Positions 46,167 through 53,866 of a stretch of 64,000 bases of DNA are shown here, piece after piece (the stretch's first letter is position 1; the number at the start of each line of letters is the position of its first letter). A program made the translations under genes and the position numbers. The notes below the pieces were generated by a model. That model ran no database searches and had not been told where the DNA came from. It saw only the letters and a list, made by a program, of their open reading frames with translations. Source of the DNA: Cohnella phaseoli (GTDB lineage: Bacteria > Bacillota > Bacilli > Paenibacillales > Paenibacillaceae); NCBI RefSeq assembly GCF_003386235.1, contig NZ_QRDZ01000034.1:1-64000 (forward strand), read 5' to 3'.

Positions 46167-46895
46167 TTACTTGCCGTCTCGAGCAACCAGCTTTTTCAGT
46201 GAAGCCGCCGTAATCTCCAGCTTCTCGCCCGGTGCGAGCACGCGTCCGCGCTGCCCCTGCGATTCCAGACGCCGTACGAAATCATCGGAGTCTTGGCGGA
46301 TAGCAGGGAACGAGTTGTAGTGTACCGGGATGACAAGCTTCGCGCCGAACCATTCGGCTGCTTGCAGCGCATCGTCCGGGCCCATCGTATAGTGATCGCC
46401 GATCGGCAGGAAAGCGATATCGATCGGATGCCTGTCTCCGATCATTTTCATATCCGAAAACAGCGCCGTGTCGCCGGCATGCAGTAGAGTCAAACCTTCA
46501 ACCTGCACGATAAAGCCGGCCGGCATTCCGCCATAGATGATCTGGCCCTCCTCCAGGAAAATGCCGGAGCTGTGGAACGCCTGAATCATTTTCGCCTTGG
46601 CGAATCCTAAATCGACCGTGCCGCCGATATTCATGTCGATCGTTTTCAGCTGCTTACGGGACATGTACATAGCAAGCTCAAAGGTAGCGACGATGGTGGC
46701 GTCGTTCGCTTTGGCAATCGGCTCCGCGTCGAGAATATGATCGGTGTGTGCATGGGTGAGCAGAATGTAATCGGTCTTGATGTCTTCCGGTTGTGTTACC
46801 GCCAGGGGATTGCCTTTCAGGAACGGGTCGAACAGCAGCGACTTGCCTTCTGTGACGATCTGAATGCAAGAGTGTCCGTGGTAGATGATTTCCAA
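46167..46895 (-). CDS. UPF0173-type metal-dependent hydrolase (MBL fold)
   Basis: This is a 242-residue metallo-beta-lactamase-fold hydrolase of the UPF0173/YtkL type. The metal-binding motif H48-x-H50-x-D52-H53 is intact, with the early Y-H-G-H-S-C-I and later H-A-G-D-T-A-L-F and P-V-H-Y-N-S-F landmarks. The start is a TTG at 46895 preceded by GGAGG at 8 nt; an ATG 7 nt further upstream is in another frame. It is probably co-transcribed with the 118-residue gene, 31 bp upstream. The physiological substrate is unknown. Confidence 0.88.
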   Translation of the reverse strand: MEIIYHGHSCIQIVTEGKSLLFDPFLKGNPLAVTQPEDIKTDYILLTHAHTDHILDAEPIAKANDATIVATFELAMYMSRKQLKTIDMNIGGTVDLGFAKAKMIQAFHSSGIFLEEGQIIYGGMPAGFIVQVEGLTLLHAGDTALFSDMKMIGDRHPIDIAFLPIGDHYTMGPDDALQAAEWFGAKLVIPVHYNSFPAIRQDSDDFVRRLESQGQRGRVLAPGEKLEITAASLKKLVARDGK

Positions 46896-46926
46896 AGTTC
46901 ATTCCTCCCGGATTTTTAAGTAACGG

Positions 46927-47283
46927 CTAGAGCCCGGACGAATAGCGGCTCAGAGCCACAAGATTCAACTTAAGGTCCTCCATATACGTCTTGATGCTTG
47001 TCTGCAGCTGATTGAGGATGAGGCGCTGCAGATCTTCGATGCGGTCCTCCGTGCAGAAGGCCGAACAGCACAGCAAACCGTTCGCGTATTGTTTCGTTTC
47101 GACAACCGTCGTATTAAGCTTTTCTTTGTAGATCCTTTTTACCGCGCCGTTCTCGGGTCTGATCTCGTAGTAGCGTTGAGTTTCCAGAAGCAGTTTCCAT
47201 GGATCGATCGTGAATTCGCATTTATCCTTGCGCAGTTCTCCCGTAACCTTGAAGAATCGTAACGTATGGTTGATACGGCTCAT
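46927..47283 (-). CDS. Uncharacterised 118-residue protein
   Basis: I do not recognise a family. The protein is soluble, with a basic first half containing W-K-L-L-L-E-T-Q-R-Y-Y-E and a helical second half. It has two cysteines in C-C-S-A-F-C. GAAAGGA lies 7 nt before the ATG, and a good promoter (TTGAAC, 16 bp, TAGAAT) sits upstream. Together with the tight spacing to the hydrolase gene at 46895, this supports a real gene and a two-gene operon. Confidence 0.7.
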   Translation of the reverse strand: MSRINHTLRFFKVTGELRKDKCEFTIDPWKLLLETQRYYEIRPENGAVKRIYKEKLNTTVVETKQYANGLLCCSAFCTEDRIEDLQRLILNQLQTSIKTYMEDLKLNLVALSRYSSGL

Positions 47284-47350
47284 AATGCAATCCTTTCAAT
47301 TCGTCATAATCCGTTCCGGCAGATAGTCCATCCAGAAAGTGCCAACCAAT

Positions 47351-47378
47351 ATTCTAGCATAATTCGACATTTGTTCAA
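47351..47378 (-). promoter_or_regulatory. Promoter of the 118-residue gene and hydrolase operon
   Basis: On the minus strand TTGAAC (47378-47373), a 16-bp spacer and TAGAAT (47356-47351) form a good vegetative promoter, 68 bp before the start codon at 47283. Confidence 0.6.
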
Positions 47379-47438
47379 CCGCATCCGTCGGACATTCCGC
47401 CCTCGAACGGCGAACCGCTACCGAATTGTCACAACTTG

Positions 47439-48071
47439 TCAGACTCCGCGCTTGTATTTTCTCGTTTTACTCGCCACGAACAGTCCCATCAACCCGAATC
47501 CGGCCAACGCGCCTCCGAGATGCGCCCAAATGTTGACTTTGGGGACGAGGATCGAATAGGTCACGCCGAATACGATGGAAATAAAGATCGTTTTGCGGGT
47601 GGCTTCGTCCAATGCGAATTTACGAAAGATAGCAAGAAACAGATAAGCGCCGAACAGGCCGTAGATCGCGCCTGACGCTCCGAGGGAGGCGTATACGGAG
47701 CCAGCGTTGACGATTGCGGTTAGCGCATTGCCGGCGATTCCGGCCAAGAGATAATAGACGATGTATCGGAAATGGCCCAGCAATCGTTCCAGCGGAGGGG
47801 CAAAGATCAGGATGGAGAAGCTGTTGAACAGCAGATGGTCCCAACCGGCATGGAGCGCGATGGAGGTGATGTATCTCCAAGGCTCGCCCAGACCATAGAG
47901 ACCGTAGCTTTCGTAATAAGGATGTTGAACGAAGGCGCCCCACTCCGACAGCATCCTATCGAGAACCCAATGGTCCAGCAGGAAAACGACCAAATTCATG
48001 GCCAAAATGAAGGAAGTTACCGGATAAGCCTTCAAGTAGCCTCTAAACGTTTCGTTTCGTTGAAATATCAT
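47439..48071 (-). CDS. Rhomboid-family intramembrane serine protease
   Basis: This is a 210-residue protein with six likely membrane segments. The catalytic serine is Ser133 in L-G-A-S-G-A-I-Y-G, and the partner histidine is His184 in I-W-A-H-L-G-G. H-A-G-W-D-H-L-L-F-N in the second helix is the conserved rhomboid motif. The start at 48071 has AAGGAACGGG upstream, while the open frame reaches back to 48134 without a site. It would cleave single-span membrane proteins within the bilayer; substrates are unknown. It is a housekeeping-type gene between the sugar loci. Confidence 0.9.
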   Translation of the reverse strand: MIFQRNETFRGYLKAYPVTSFILAMNLVVFLLDHWVLDRMLSEWGAFVQHPYYESYGLYGLGEPWRYITSIALHAGWDHLLFNSFSILIFAPPLERLLGHFRYIVYYLLAGIAGNALTAIVNAGSVYASLGASGAIYGLFGAYLFLAIFRKFALDEATRKTIFISIVFGVTYSILVPKVNIWAHLGGALAGFGLMGLFVASKTRKYKRGV

Positions 48072-48104
48072 AGCGATCCCGTTCCTTTTGAGCTTGATAT
48101 GTAT

Positions 48105-48135
48105 AATATACCATTTGGAGTCCCGTTTCTCCAAA
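48105..48135 (-). promoter_or_regulatory. Candidate promoter of the rhomboid gene with overlapping inverted repeat
   Basis: On the minus strand TTGGAG (48134-48129), an 18-bp spacer and TATATT (48110-48105) lie just upstream of the gene. TTTGGAG/CTCCAAA (48114-48120 and 48129-48135) form an inverted repeat around the -35, which could be an operator. Confidence 0.35.
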
Positions 48136-48208
48136 AAAGCGGCATTATGAACAGGCGACGTGCGTTCGATTTATGGGATAGGCGGATTACATTGTTAAGT
48201 ATAGTTCC

Positions 48209-48382
48209 TGTGCATAAACCGAGTGTTAACTGTGTGTAAACTGTGGAAATGTCTGTGGATATGTGGGCTATTTTGTTGATAACTATGTGGACAAACGAAA
48301 ATTCTAGATATTCCCCCAGTGTAACTGTTAATATCGATTAAGACCGCATTTGCGGCAGGTTGGGACGCGGAGGTTATCCACA
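48209..48382. promoter_or_regulatory. Cluster of DnaA-box-like sites
   Basis: Against the consensus TTATNCACA (complement TGTGNATAA), the following are seen: TGTGCATAA (48209, full match to the N consensus), TGTGTGTAA (48231), TGTGGATAT (48254), TGTTGATAA (48274) and TGTGGACAA (48286), each one mismatch, all in one orientation and mostly 20-23 bp apart. A perfect TTATCCACA lies at 48374-48382 in the other orientation. The cluster fills the 310-bp gap between the divergent rhomboid and cardiolipin synthase genes. No other origin features (dnaA, dnaN) are in the window, so a DnaA-binding control site is more likely than an origin. Confidence 0.6.
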
Positions 48383-49836
48383 TGAATGTGCTTTCATGGT
48401 TATTAACTGCAATTTTGGTATTGAATATGACTCTTGCGACGGTAATCATCTTTCGCGAGAGAAGAGATATCGGCTCGACGTGGGCTTGGCTGCTCGTGCT
48501 TTACTTTATCCCGCTGCTGGGGTTTGTGCTTTATTTGTTTTTTGCGCAAAATTATCGAAGAACCCGGCTGTTCGAGTGGAAGGAGATCGACCGAACCGGC
48601 CTGAGGGAAGCGGCGATAGAGCAGCTTAGTCGCGTCGGCGCGGGGGAATATGAAATACGCAATTCCGCGGCTAACGATTACCGGGACTTGATCGTGATGC
48701 ATCTTAAAGCAAGGCAAGCGTTATATACCGAAAATAACGAAGTGGAGCTGCTGCTGGACGGTAGGGAGAAATTCGACCGACTGTTTCAGGATATTGCGGA
48801 GGCGAGGGACCATATCCACATTCAATATTACATCATTCAGAAGGATGATTTGGGAGGCCGGCTGATCCGAGCGCTAGCGGAGAAGGCGCGGGCCGGGGTA
48901 ACCGTTCGGCTGCTGTATGACGAGCTAGGCTCAAGAAGGCTGAACCGTCGCAGTCTGCAGGAGTTTCGCGATGCGGGAGGAATTGCGGTGGCGTTTTTTC
49001 CCTCCAAGTTCAGGTTGATTAATTTCCGGCTTAATTATCGGAATCATCGCAAGCTGGTTGTGATCGACGGAAAAATCGGATACGTAGGCGGCTTTAATGT
49101 AGGAGACGAATATTTGGGCCTGGATCCGAAATTCGGCTATTGGCGGGATACGCATTTGAGAATGCGGGGCGAAGCTGTGCATGCGATGCAGGCGAGGTTC
49201 ATTCTGGACTGGAATCAAGCCTCGCACGATAAGGTTCATTACCGCACGGAGCTGTTCCCGGAGTCGGAGGCGAAGGCGGAGAGCGGGGCGGCGGGAGTGC
49301 AGATTGTGGCCAGCGGCCCGGAGTCGAAGCTGGAGTACATCAAGAACGGATATGTGAAAATGATCTCTTCCGCCAAGCATTCCATTTTCATTCAGACGCC
49401 CTACTTCGTGCCGGATGCAGGCTTTTTGGACGCGCTTCGCATTGCCACATTGTCAGGCGTGCAGGTCAGTATCATGATTCCGGACAAGCCGGACCATCCG
49501 TTTATTTACTGGGCCACTATGTCCTATATCGGGGTGATGCTCAAGGCGGGCGTCTCCGTTTACTTGTACCGCAACGGTTTTATTCATGCCAAAACGATCG
49601 TCGTTGACGAGGAGATTGCCTCCGTCGGTACGGCTAATATGGACGTTAGAAGCTTTAAGCTGAATTTCGAAGTGAACGCCTTCCTCTACGACAAGGAGGT
49701 TTCCGGCAAGCTGGCGGATGCGTTCAGAGAGGACATCAACGTGTCCGAAGCGTTGACGCTGGAACAATACGGCCAGCGTTCCAGAAGGATTCGGATCAAA
49801 GAGTCGGTGTCGCGGCTTCTTTCTCCGATTTTATAA
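48382..49836 (+). CDS. cls: Cardiolipin synthase (phospholipase D type)
   Basis: This 484-residue membrane enzyme condenses two phosphatidylglycerols to cardiolipin. Two N-terminal membrane helices (about 1-20 and 32-54) are followed by two PLD catalytic motifs: H-R-K-L-V-V-I-D-G-K in the first half (N-Y-R-N-H-R-K) and H-A-K-T-I-V-V-D near residue 410. Length and order match the bacterial ClsA-type family. GGAGG lies 8 nt upstream, and the spacer between it and the ATG is occupied by a perfect DnaA box whose last base is the A of the start codon. It is flanked by a hairpin terminator. Confidence 0.92.
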   Translation: MNVLSWLLTAILVLNMTLATVIIFRERRDIGSTWAWLLVLYFIPLLGFVLYLFFAQNYRRTRLFEWKEIDRTGLREAAIEQLSRVGAGEYEIRNSAANDYRDLIVMHLKARQALYTENNEVELLLDGREKFDRLFQDIAEARDHIHIQYYIIQKDDLGGRLIRALAEKARAGVTVRLLYDELGSRRLNRRSLQEFRDAGGIAVAFFPSKFRLINFRLNYRNHRKLVVIDGKIGYVGGFNVGDEYLGLDPKFGYWRDTHLRMRGEAVHAMQARFILDWNQASHDKVHYRTELFPESEAKAESGAAGVQIVASGPESKLEYIKNGYVKMISSAKHSIFIQTPYFVPDAGFLDALRIATLSGVQVSIMIPDKPDHPFIYWATMSYIGVMLKAGVSVYLYRNGFIHAKTIVVDEEIASVGTANMDVRSFKLNFEVNAFLYDKEVSGKLADAFREDINVSEALTLEQYGQRSRRIRIKESVSRLLSPIL

Positions 49837-49856
49837 AACCTCCAACTCATAGCCTA

Positions 49857-49907
49857 AAAGCGCCTCGCAAAGAAACACGTCATCGTGTTCGGCTTTGGGA
49901 GGCGTTT
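49857..49907 (+). terminator. Hairpin terminator after cls
   Basis: The arms AAAGCGCCTCGCAAAG (from 49857) and CTTTGGGAGGCGTTT (49893-49907) pair with one mismatch, around an inner AACACG/CGTGTT stem. A short T run closes it. Confidence 0.75.
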
Positions 49908-50072
49908 CCTCATTATCGGTAAATCGCTGCAAGATCGGTGGAATCTGTAGGGTAATCGAAGGGATTGCGAGGTTGTTCGACTGTGCAAGTGGTGGTACAT
50001 TTTCTTCACGAAGACGCGGAAGGTTCGACGGTCTCCGAAAAGGAGCCTCCGCGCGAGGAGGAGAAGCGACGA

Positions 50073-52199
50073 ATGTATACGGAAATCAAGCGGCTCGGCG
50101 GCGTTCCGACGCTGTTCGTGAACGGAGAGCCGGTATATGCCAATGCGTATGTATCTTACCTCGACGATCGCGCCCGTTATGAGGATTTTGCGGCGGCGGG
50201 TATCCGAATTTACTCTGTTCCGGTGTATCTTGCGGGAAGAGGAATCAATACGGATTCCAATATCGGCCCGTTTCGCACGGGGCTATGGGACTGCGAGAAG
50301 GAATTGAATTTCTCGCCATTGGAGGACGATCTTAGACAGGTGCTGGCAGCGAATCCGGAGGCGCTTATCTTTCCGCGAATCGATCTGGACATGCCCGAAT
50401 GGTGGGATGAGAAGTGTCCCAATGAACTAAACCGGTTAGCGAACGGCGTCAAGCTAAGGCAATCGTTCGTTTCCGAACGGTGGAGGGAGGACGCAGGCGT
50501 CGCCTTGACGAAAATCATCTGTTATCTCGAGCAGAGCGAGTATCGTCGGCACATTATCGGGTACCAGATCGCGGCGGGAGGAACCGAGGAATGGGCGTAT
50601 CACGGCTGGCCGAACGCGGATTTCAGTTCACGTGCGCTTGAGGCTTTCCGAGCGTGGAGACCCGAGCGGCATGGAGAACGGACTACGCAAACCGATGAAG
50701 AGCTTATCGCGGCATTGACCCTTCCGGACGATGACGAACAAAGCGCCCTGCTAAGCCCGGCTGAGGAGGTTTTGCTCATCGATTACCGGCTGTTTCTCGG
50801 CGAAGTGGTCGCGGACGCGATCGCTTATTTCGCCCGGCTGGTCAAGCGTCAACTAAACGATCGGCTGATCGTAGGCGTCTTCTACGGTTATTCGCTGGAG
50901 ATCACCGATCCGCGCGCGGGCCATCACGATCTGCGGAGCTTGCTGCGCGAGCCGTCCATCGATTTCTTCAGCAGCCCGAACAGCTATCTCGGAGTCAGGC
51001 GGCCCGGTATCGATTGGCCGTTTATGTCCGTCGCCGAATCTATCGCTTTGCATGGTAAAATGTTATGGATGGAATGCGATACGCGCACGTTCCTCACGCG
51101 TCCGCTGCGCGAGGCCCGGCCCTCGATCTGCCCGCCGGGGAAATACGAGGGAGGCGTATGGGAAGGGCCTGCGACGCTCCAAGCCTCTCTCGATCTGCTG
51201 CTTAAGAATTTCGGGAAATGCTTAACGGCTGGAGTAGGACAGTGGTGGTTCGACATGTGGGGCGGTTGGTTCGCCGATTCGGCGATCATGGCGATGATGG
51301 CGCAGTTTCAGCGCATCGGGGAAAGCTCTTTGAACCTTCCGGATCGAAGGCTTCGCGCGGAAATCGCCGTAATTGTGGACGAGAAAGCCTATGCCTATCT
51401 TCGGCCGGGTACGGGCCTCGCCAACGCTTGGACTTACCTGCAGCGCCAGGGTCTTGGGTTGATGGGGGCACCCTATCATATTTACGATATTTCGGACTTG
51501 GTCGCGGCTAGTGAACGGAACTATAAAATCTATCTATTTCTGAATACAATGCTCGTTTCCCCCGAATTCGAGCAGGCGGCGGAAAGCATTGCCGGACAAG
51601 GAAAATGCATTATTTGGACCTACTCGACCGCATTTGTTGCGAAGGATATTCAAGCTTGCGAGCAAGACAAGATCAACCGTTGGACCGGGTTTCAATTGAA
51701 GCGAATCGACTCTTCGAACCATCCGCATGCCGTCGTTGAGAAGCATCCCGAGGCAGATCGCTTTTTCCCAAATGTGCCGCTGGAATTCAACGAATACGGG
51801 CTGCGTATGCCGATCGATCCGATCTGGGCCGTCGACGATCCGGAAGCGGTCTCTCTAGGCCGAATTCAGGGAACGGGCGACTGCGGCCTTGCCGCCAAAA
51901 CGTCCGGCGGAGCAACCCGCTATTTCTCGTCCGCCCCGGATTTGCCTTCGTCGCTGCTGCGTGCGATCGCCTATCGGGAGGGCGTTCACCTCTATACGGA
52001 CACGGACGACGTCATATATGCAAGCGCTTCCTATCTCTGTATCCACGCCTCAACGCCGGGTTTAAAAACCTTGTACCTAAATGAGCCTCACGAAGTGCAT
52101 GACGCGATGAACGGAGAGTTAATCAGCCGCGATGCAGCGGAATTTACCATCCACATGAAGCTGCACGAAACCCGGCTATTTGAAATCATCCCGAAATAG
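50073..52199 (+). CDS. GH42-like cytoplasmic glycoside hydrolase
   Basis: This 708-residue protein has an N-terminal TIM-barrel-like half and a central part (about 420-530, from E-I-A-V-I-V-D-E-K-A-Y) resembling the GH42 trimerisation domain. The overall plan fits beta-galactosidase-related enzymes of clan GH-A, but the similarity is weak. Candidate catalytic residues are Glu172 or Glu173 in G-G-T-E-E-W and Glu334 in L-W-M-E-C-D; these are inferences. There is no signal peptide. The ATG at 50073 follows GAGGAGGAG; the frame is open back to 49965 without a site. It is 20 bp before the response regulator gene and probably acts on the sugar brought in by transporter 5. Confidence 0.65.
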   Translation: MYTEIKRLGGVPTLFVNGEPVYANAYVSYLDDRARYEDFAAAGIRIYSVPVYLAGRGINTDSNIGPFRTGLWDCEKELNFSPLEDDLRQVLAANPEALIFPRIDLDMPEWWDEKCPNELNRLANGVKLRQSFVSERWREDAGVALTKIICYLEQSEYRRHIIGYQIAAGGTEEWAYHGWPNADFSSRALEAFRAWRPERHGERTTQTDEELIAALTLPDDDEQSALLSPAEEVLLIDYRLFLGEVVADAIAYFARLVKRQLNDRLIVGVFYGYSLEITDPRAGHHDLRSLLREPSIDFFSSPNSYLGVRRPGIDWPFMSVAESIALHGKMLWMECDTRTFLTRPLREARPSICPPGKYEGGVWEGPATLQASLDLLLKNFGKCLTAGVGQWWFDMWGGWFADSAIMAMMAQFQRIGESSLNLPDRRLRAEIAVIVDEKAYAYLRPGTGLANAWTYLQRQGLGLMGAPYHIYDISDLVAASERNYKIYLFLNTMLVSPEFEQAAESIAGQGKCIIWTYSTAFVAKDIQACEQDKINRWTGFQLKRIDSSNHPHAVVEKHPEADRFFPNVPLEFNEYGLRMPIDPIWAVDDPEAVSLGRIQGTGDCGLAAKTSGGATRYFSSAPDLPSSLLRAIAYREGVHLYTDTDDVIYASASYLCIHASTPGLKTLYLNEPHEVHDAMNGELISRDAAEFTIHMKLHETRLFEIIPK

Positions 52200-52219
52200 A
52201 ATCGATTGGAGCGATAAAC

Positions 52220-53839
52220 ATGGCACCTTATAAGCTGCTTTTGGTCGACGATTTTTTCGTGGAACGGGAGAATGTGAAGGAAATGGTGGGGGAATCCGAT
52301 CTCGACCTCGTCATCACCGGCGAAGCCGACGACGGGCTGGAGGCGCTTGAGGCCATTGAGGTCCAGCGCCCGGATTTCGTGCTTACGGATATTGAGATGC
52401 CGCTTATGGACGGGCTGGAGCTGGCCGAGCGCATCCGGCTGCAGTATCCCGATATTCACGTCATCTTTTTCACCTTTTACGAGAAATTCGAATATGCGAG
52501 ACGCGCCGTGCAACTCGGGGCCGCTTCTTTTATCCTGAAGCCCATCTTTAAGGAAGAACTGCTCGCGGAGCTTAATTCGATTATCGCTAAGAAACGGAAA
52601 GAAAGCGAAGCCGCCGAACGGGAAATGCGGCTTAAGGAGCGGCTGCGCGAAAGCCTGCCGCTGCTGGCGGACAAATTCAAGAGGGAGCTGTTCTCGGGAG
52701 CTTGCCGGCATTGGAACGAAGAACGGATTCGGGACAGCTTAAGCTTCTACTCCTTGCCGTTTCCGGAAGGATCTTATTTGATTATGGGGGTTGAAATCGA
52801 CCGCCCGCATTCGGAAACGGCCGAAGCGCCGGACGCCCGCGAAATGCGAACGCTGCGCCTTGGGGAGCTCGTCGCCTCAAGCATTGCGGATTGCCCAAGC
52901 TTATGGTCGGGCTACGGAGACGAGCGCTGGATCGTACTGCTCGCTTTTTCTCGCGAGACGACTCCGGAAATGGGTTTGGAAGAGGGGTTTCGCCGGGCCG
53001 AGAAGCTGATCGCCAGTATGGAAGCCGAGAATGTCGCCGTTTCCGTTGTCATTGGCGAACCGTTCGGGCGGCTGGCGCAGACCGACGAAGCGGTAGGTCA
53101 AGCGATCCGAGCTCTGTCGCACAAATTTTATCGAGGATACGGGCAAATGATTCGCGCTTGCGATATCGAAGAGAGGTCGGTCGGACCGGAAGCCGGCTGG
53201 CCGGTCAATTTGCGGGAGCAAATGCTTCGCGTCTTGAACGAAGGCGATGCGGAGGAGGTCGAGCGTTTTGTCGGCCGGCTCTTCGCGCAAGCGGATCGCC
53301 ATTCGCCAGCGGAAATCCGCGGCGTTTGTTTTGCGGCGATCGCGTATTGCGGTCAATGGCTCGGGGAGCGCAGGGTCGACCCGTTCGCGGGAAGGGGCGA
53401 CGCATCGATTTCCTGGGAAAGCCTTGTTCGCGCGGGAACGCTTCAGGAGACAAGGGAATGGCTGACGGATTTTCTGACTTCCGTGCTTCGTTTGATCGGA
53501 AGCGACAGCGGTGGGCCGGGCGGGATCGCGGAAGGAGCCAAAGCGTATATCCAACAGCATTATCAAGAAGCGATCACGATCAAAAAAATTTCCGATCACC
53601 TCCACTATAGCCCCAATTACTTGAACCAAGTGTTTAAGCAGGAGACGGGAGAGACGCTTCTGGAATATATGACGAAGGTTCGGGTTGAGAAGGCGAAAGC
53701 GCTGCTGACGGACACGGACAGGAAGGTGCTCGACATTACGACGGCGGTCGGATACAACCATGAGACGTATTTCCGCAACGTTTTCAAGCATTATACGGGG
53801 GTGACTCCCAAGGAATATCGAGAGAAGTCCAAGCGTTAG
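52220..53839 (+). CDS. YesN-type response regulator
   Basis: This is a 539-residue regulator with Asp57 in V-L-T-D-I-E-M-P in the receiver domain, a long middle region and an AraC-type C-terminus (I-K-K-I-S-D-H-L-H-Y-S-P-N-Y and I-T-T-A-V-G-Y-N-H-E), ending V-T-P-K-E-Y-R. TTGGAGCG precedes the ATG. Unlike the other three pairs in this window, the regulator gene comes before its kinase gene. It should control the permease genes at 55768 onward. Confidence 0.92.
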   Translation: MAPYKLLLVDDFFVERENVKEMVGESDLDLVITGEADDGLEALEAIEVQRPDFVLTDIEMPLMDGLELAERIRLQYPDIHVIFFTFYEKFEYARRAVQLGAASFILKPIFKEELLAELNSIIAKKRKESEAAEREMRLKERLRESLPLLADKFKRELFSGACRHWNEERIRDSLSFYSLPFPEGSYLIMGVEIDRPHSETAEAPDAREMRTLRLGELVASSIADCPSLWSGYGDERWIVLLAFSRETTPEMGLEEGFRRAEKLIASMEAENVAVSVVIGEPFGRLAQTDEAVGQAIRALSHKFYRGYGQMIRACDIEERSVGPEAGWPVNLREQMLRVLNEGDAEEVERFVGRLFAQADRHSPAEIRGVCFAAIAYCGQWLGERRVDPFAGRGDASISWESLVRAGTLQETREWLTDFLTSVLRLIGSDSGGPGGIAEGAKAYIQQHYQEAITIKKISDHLHYSPNYLNQVFKQETGETLLEYMTKVRVEKAKALLTDTDRKVLDITTAVGYNHETYFRNVFKHYTGVTPKEYREKSKR

Positions 53840-53866
53840 CATCCAGAACGAACAGGAGTGGCTTAC

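Noticed and set aside
46678..46902. 74-residue frame starting with ATG before the MBL-fold gene
   Set aside because: Out of frame with the conserved hydrolase, whose own TTG start is supported by ribosome binding site and family N-terminus.
48195..48382. Chromosome replication origin
   Set aside because: DnaA-box-like sites are present, but dnaA, dnaN, a clear AT-rich unwinding region and the usual gene neighbourhood are missing, so a regulatory or titration cluster is more likely.
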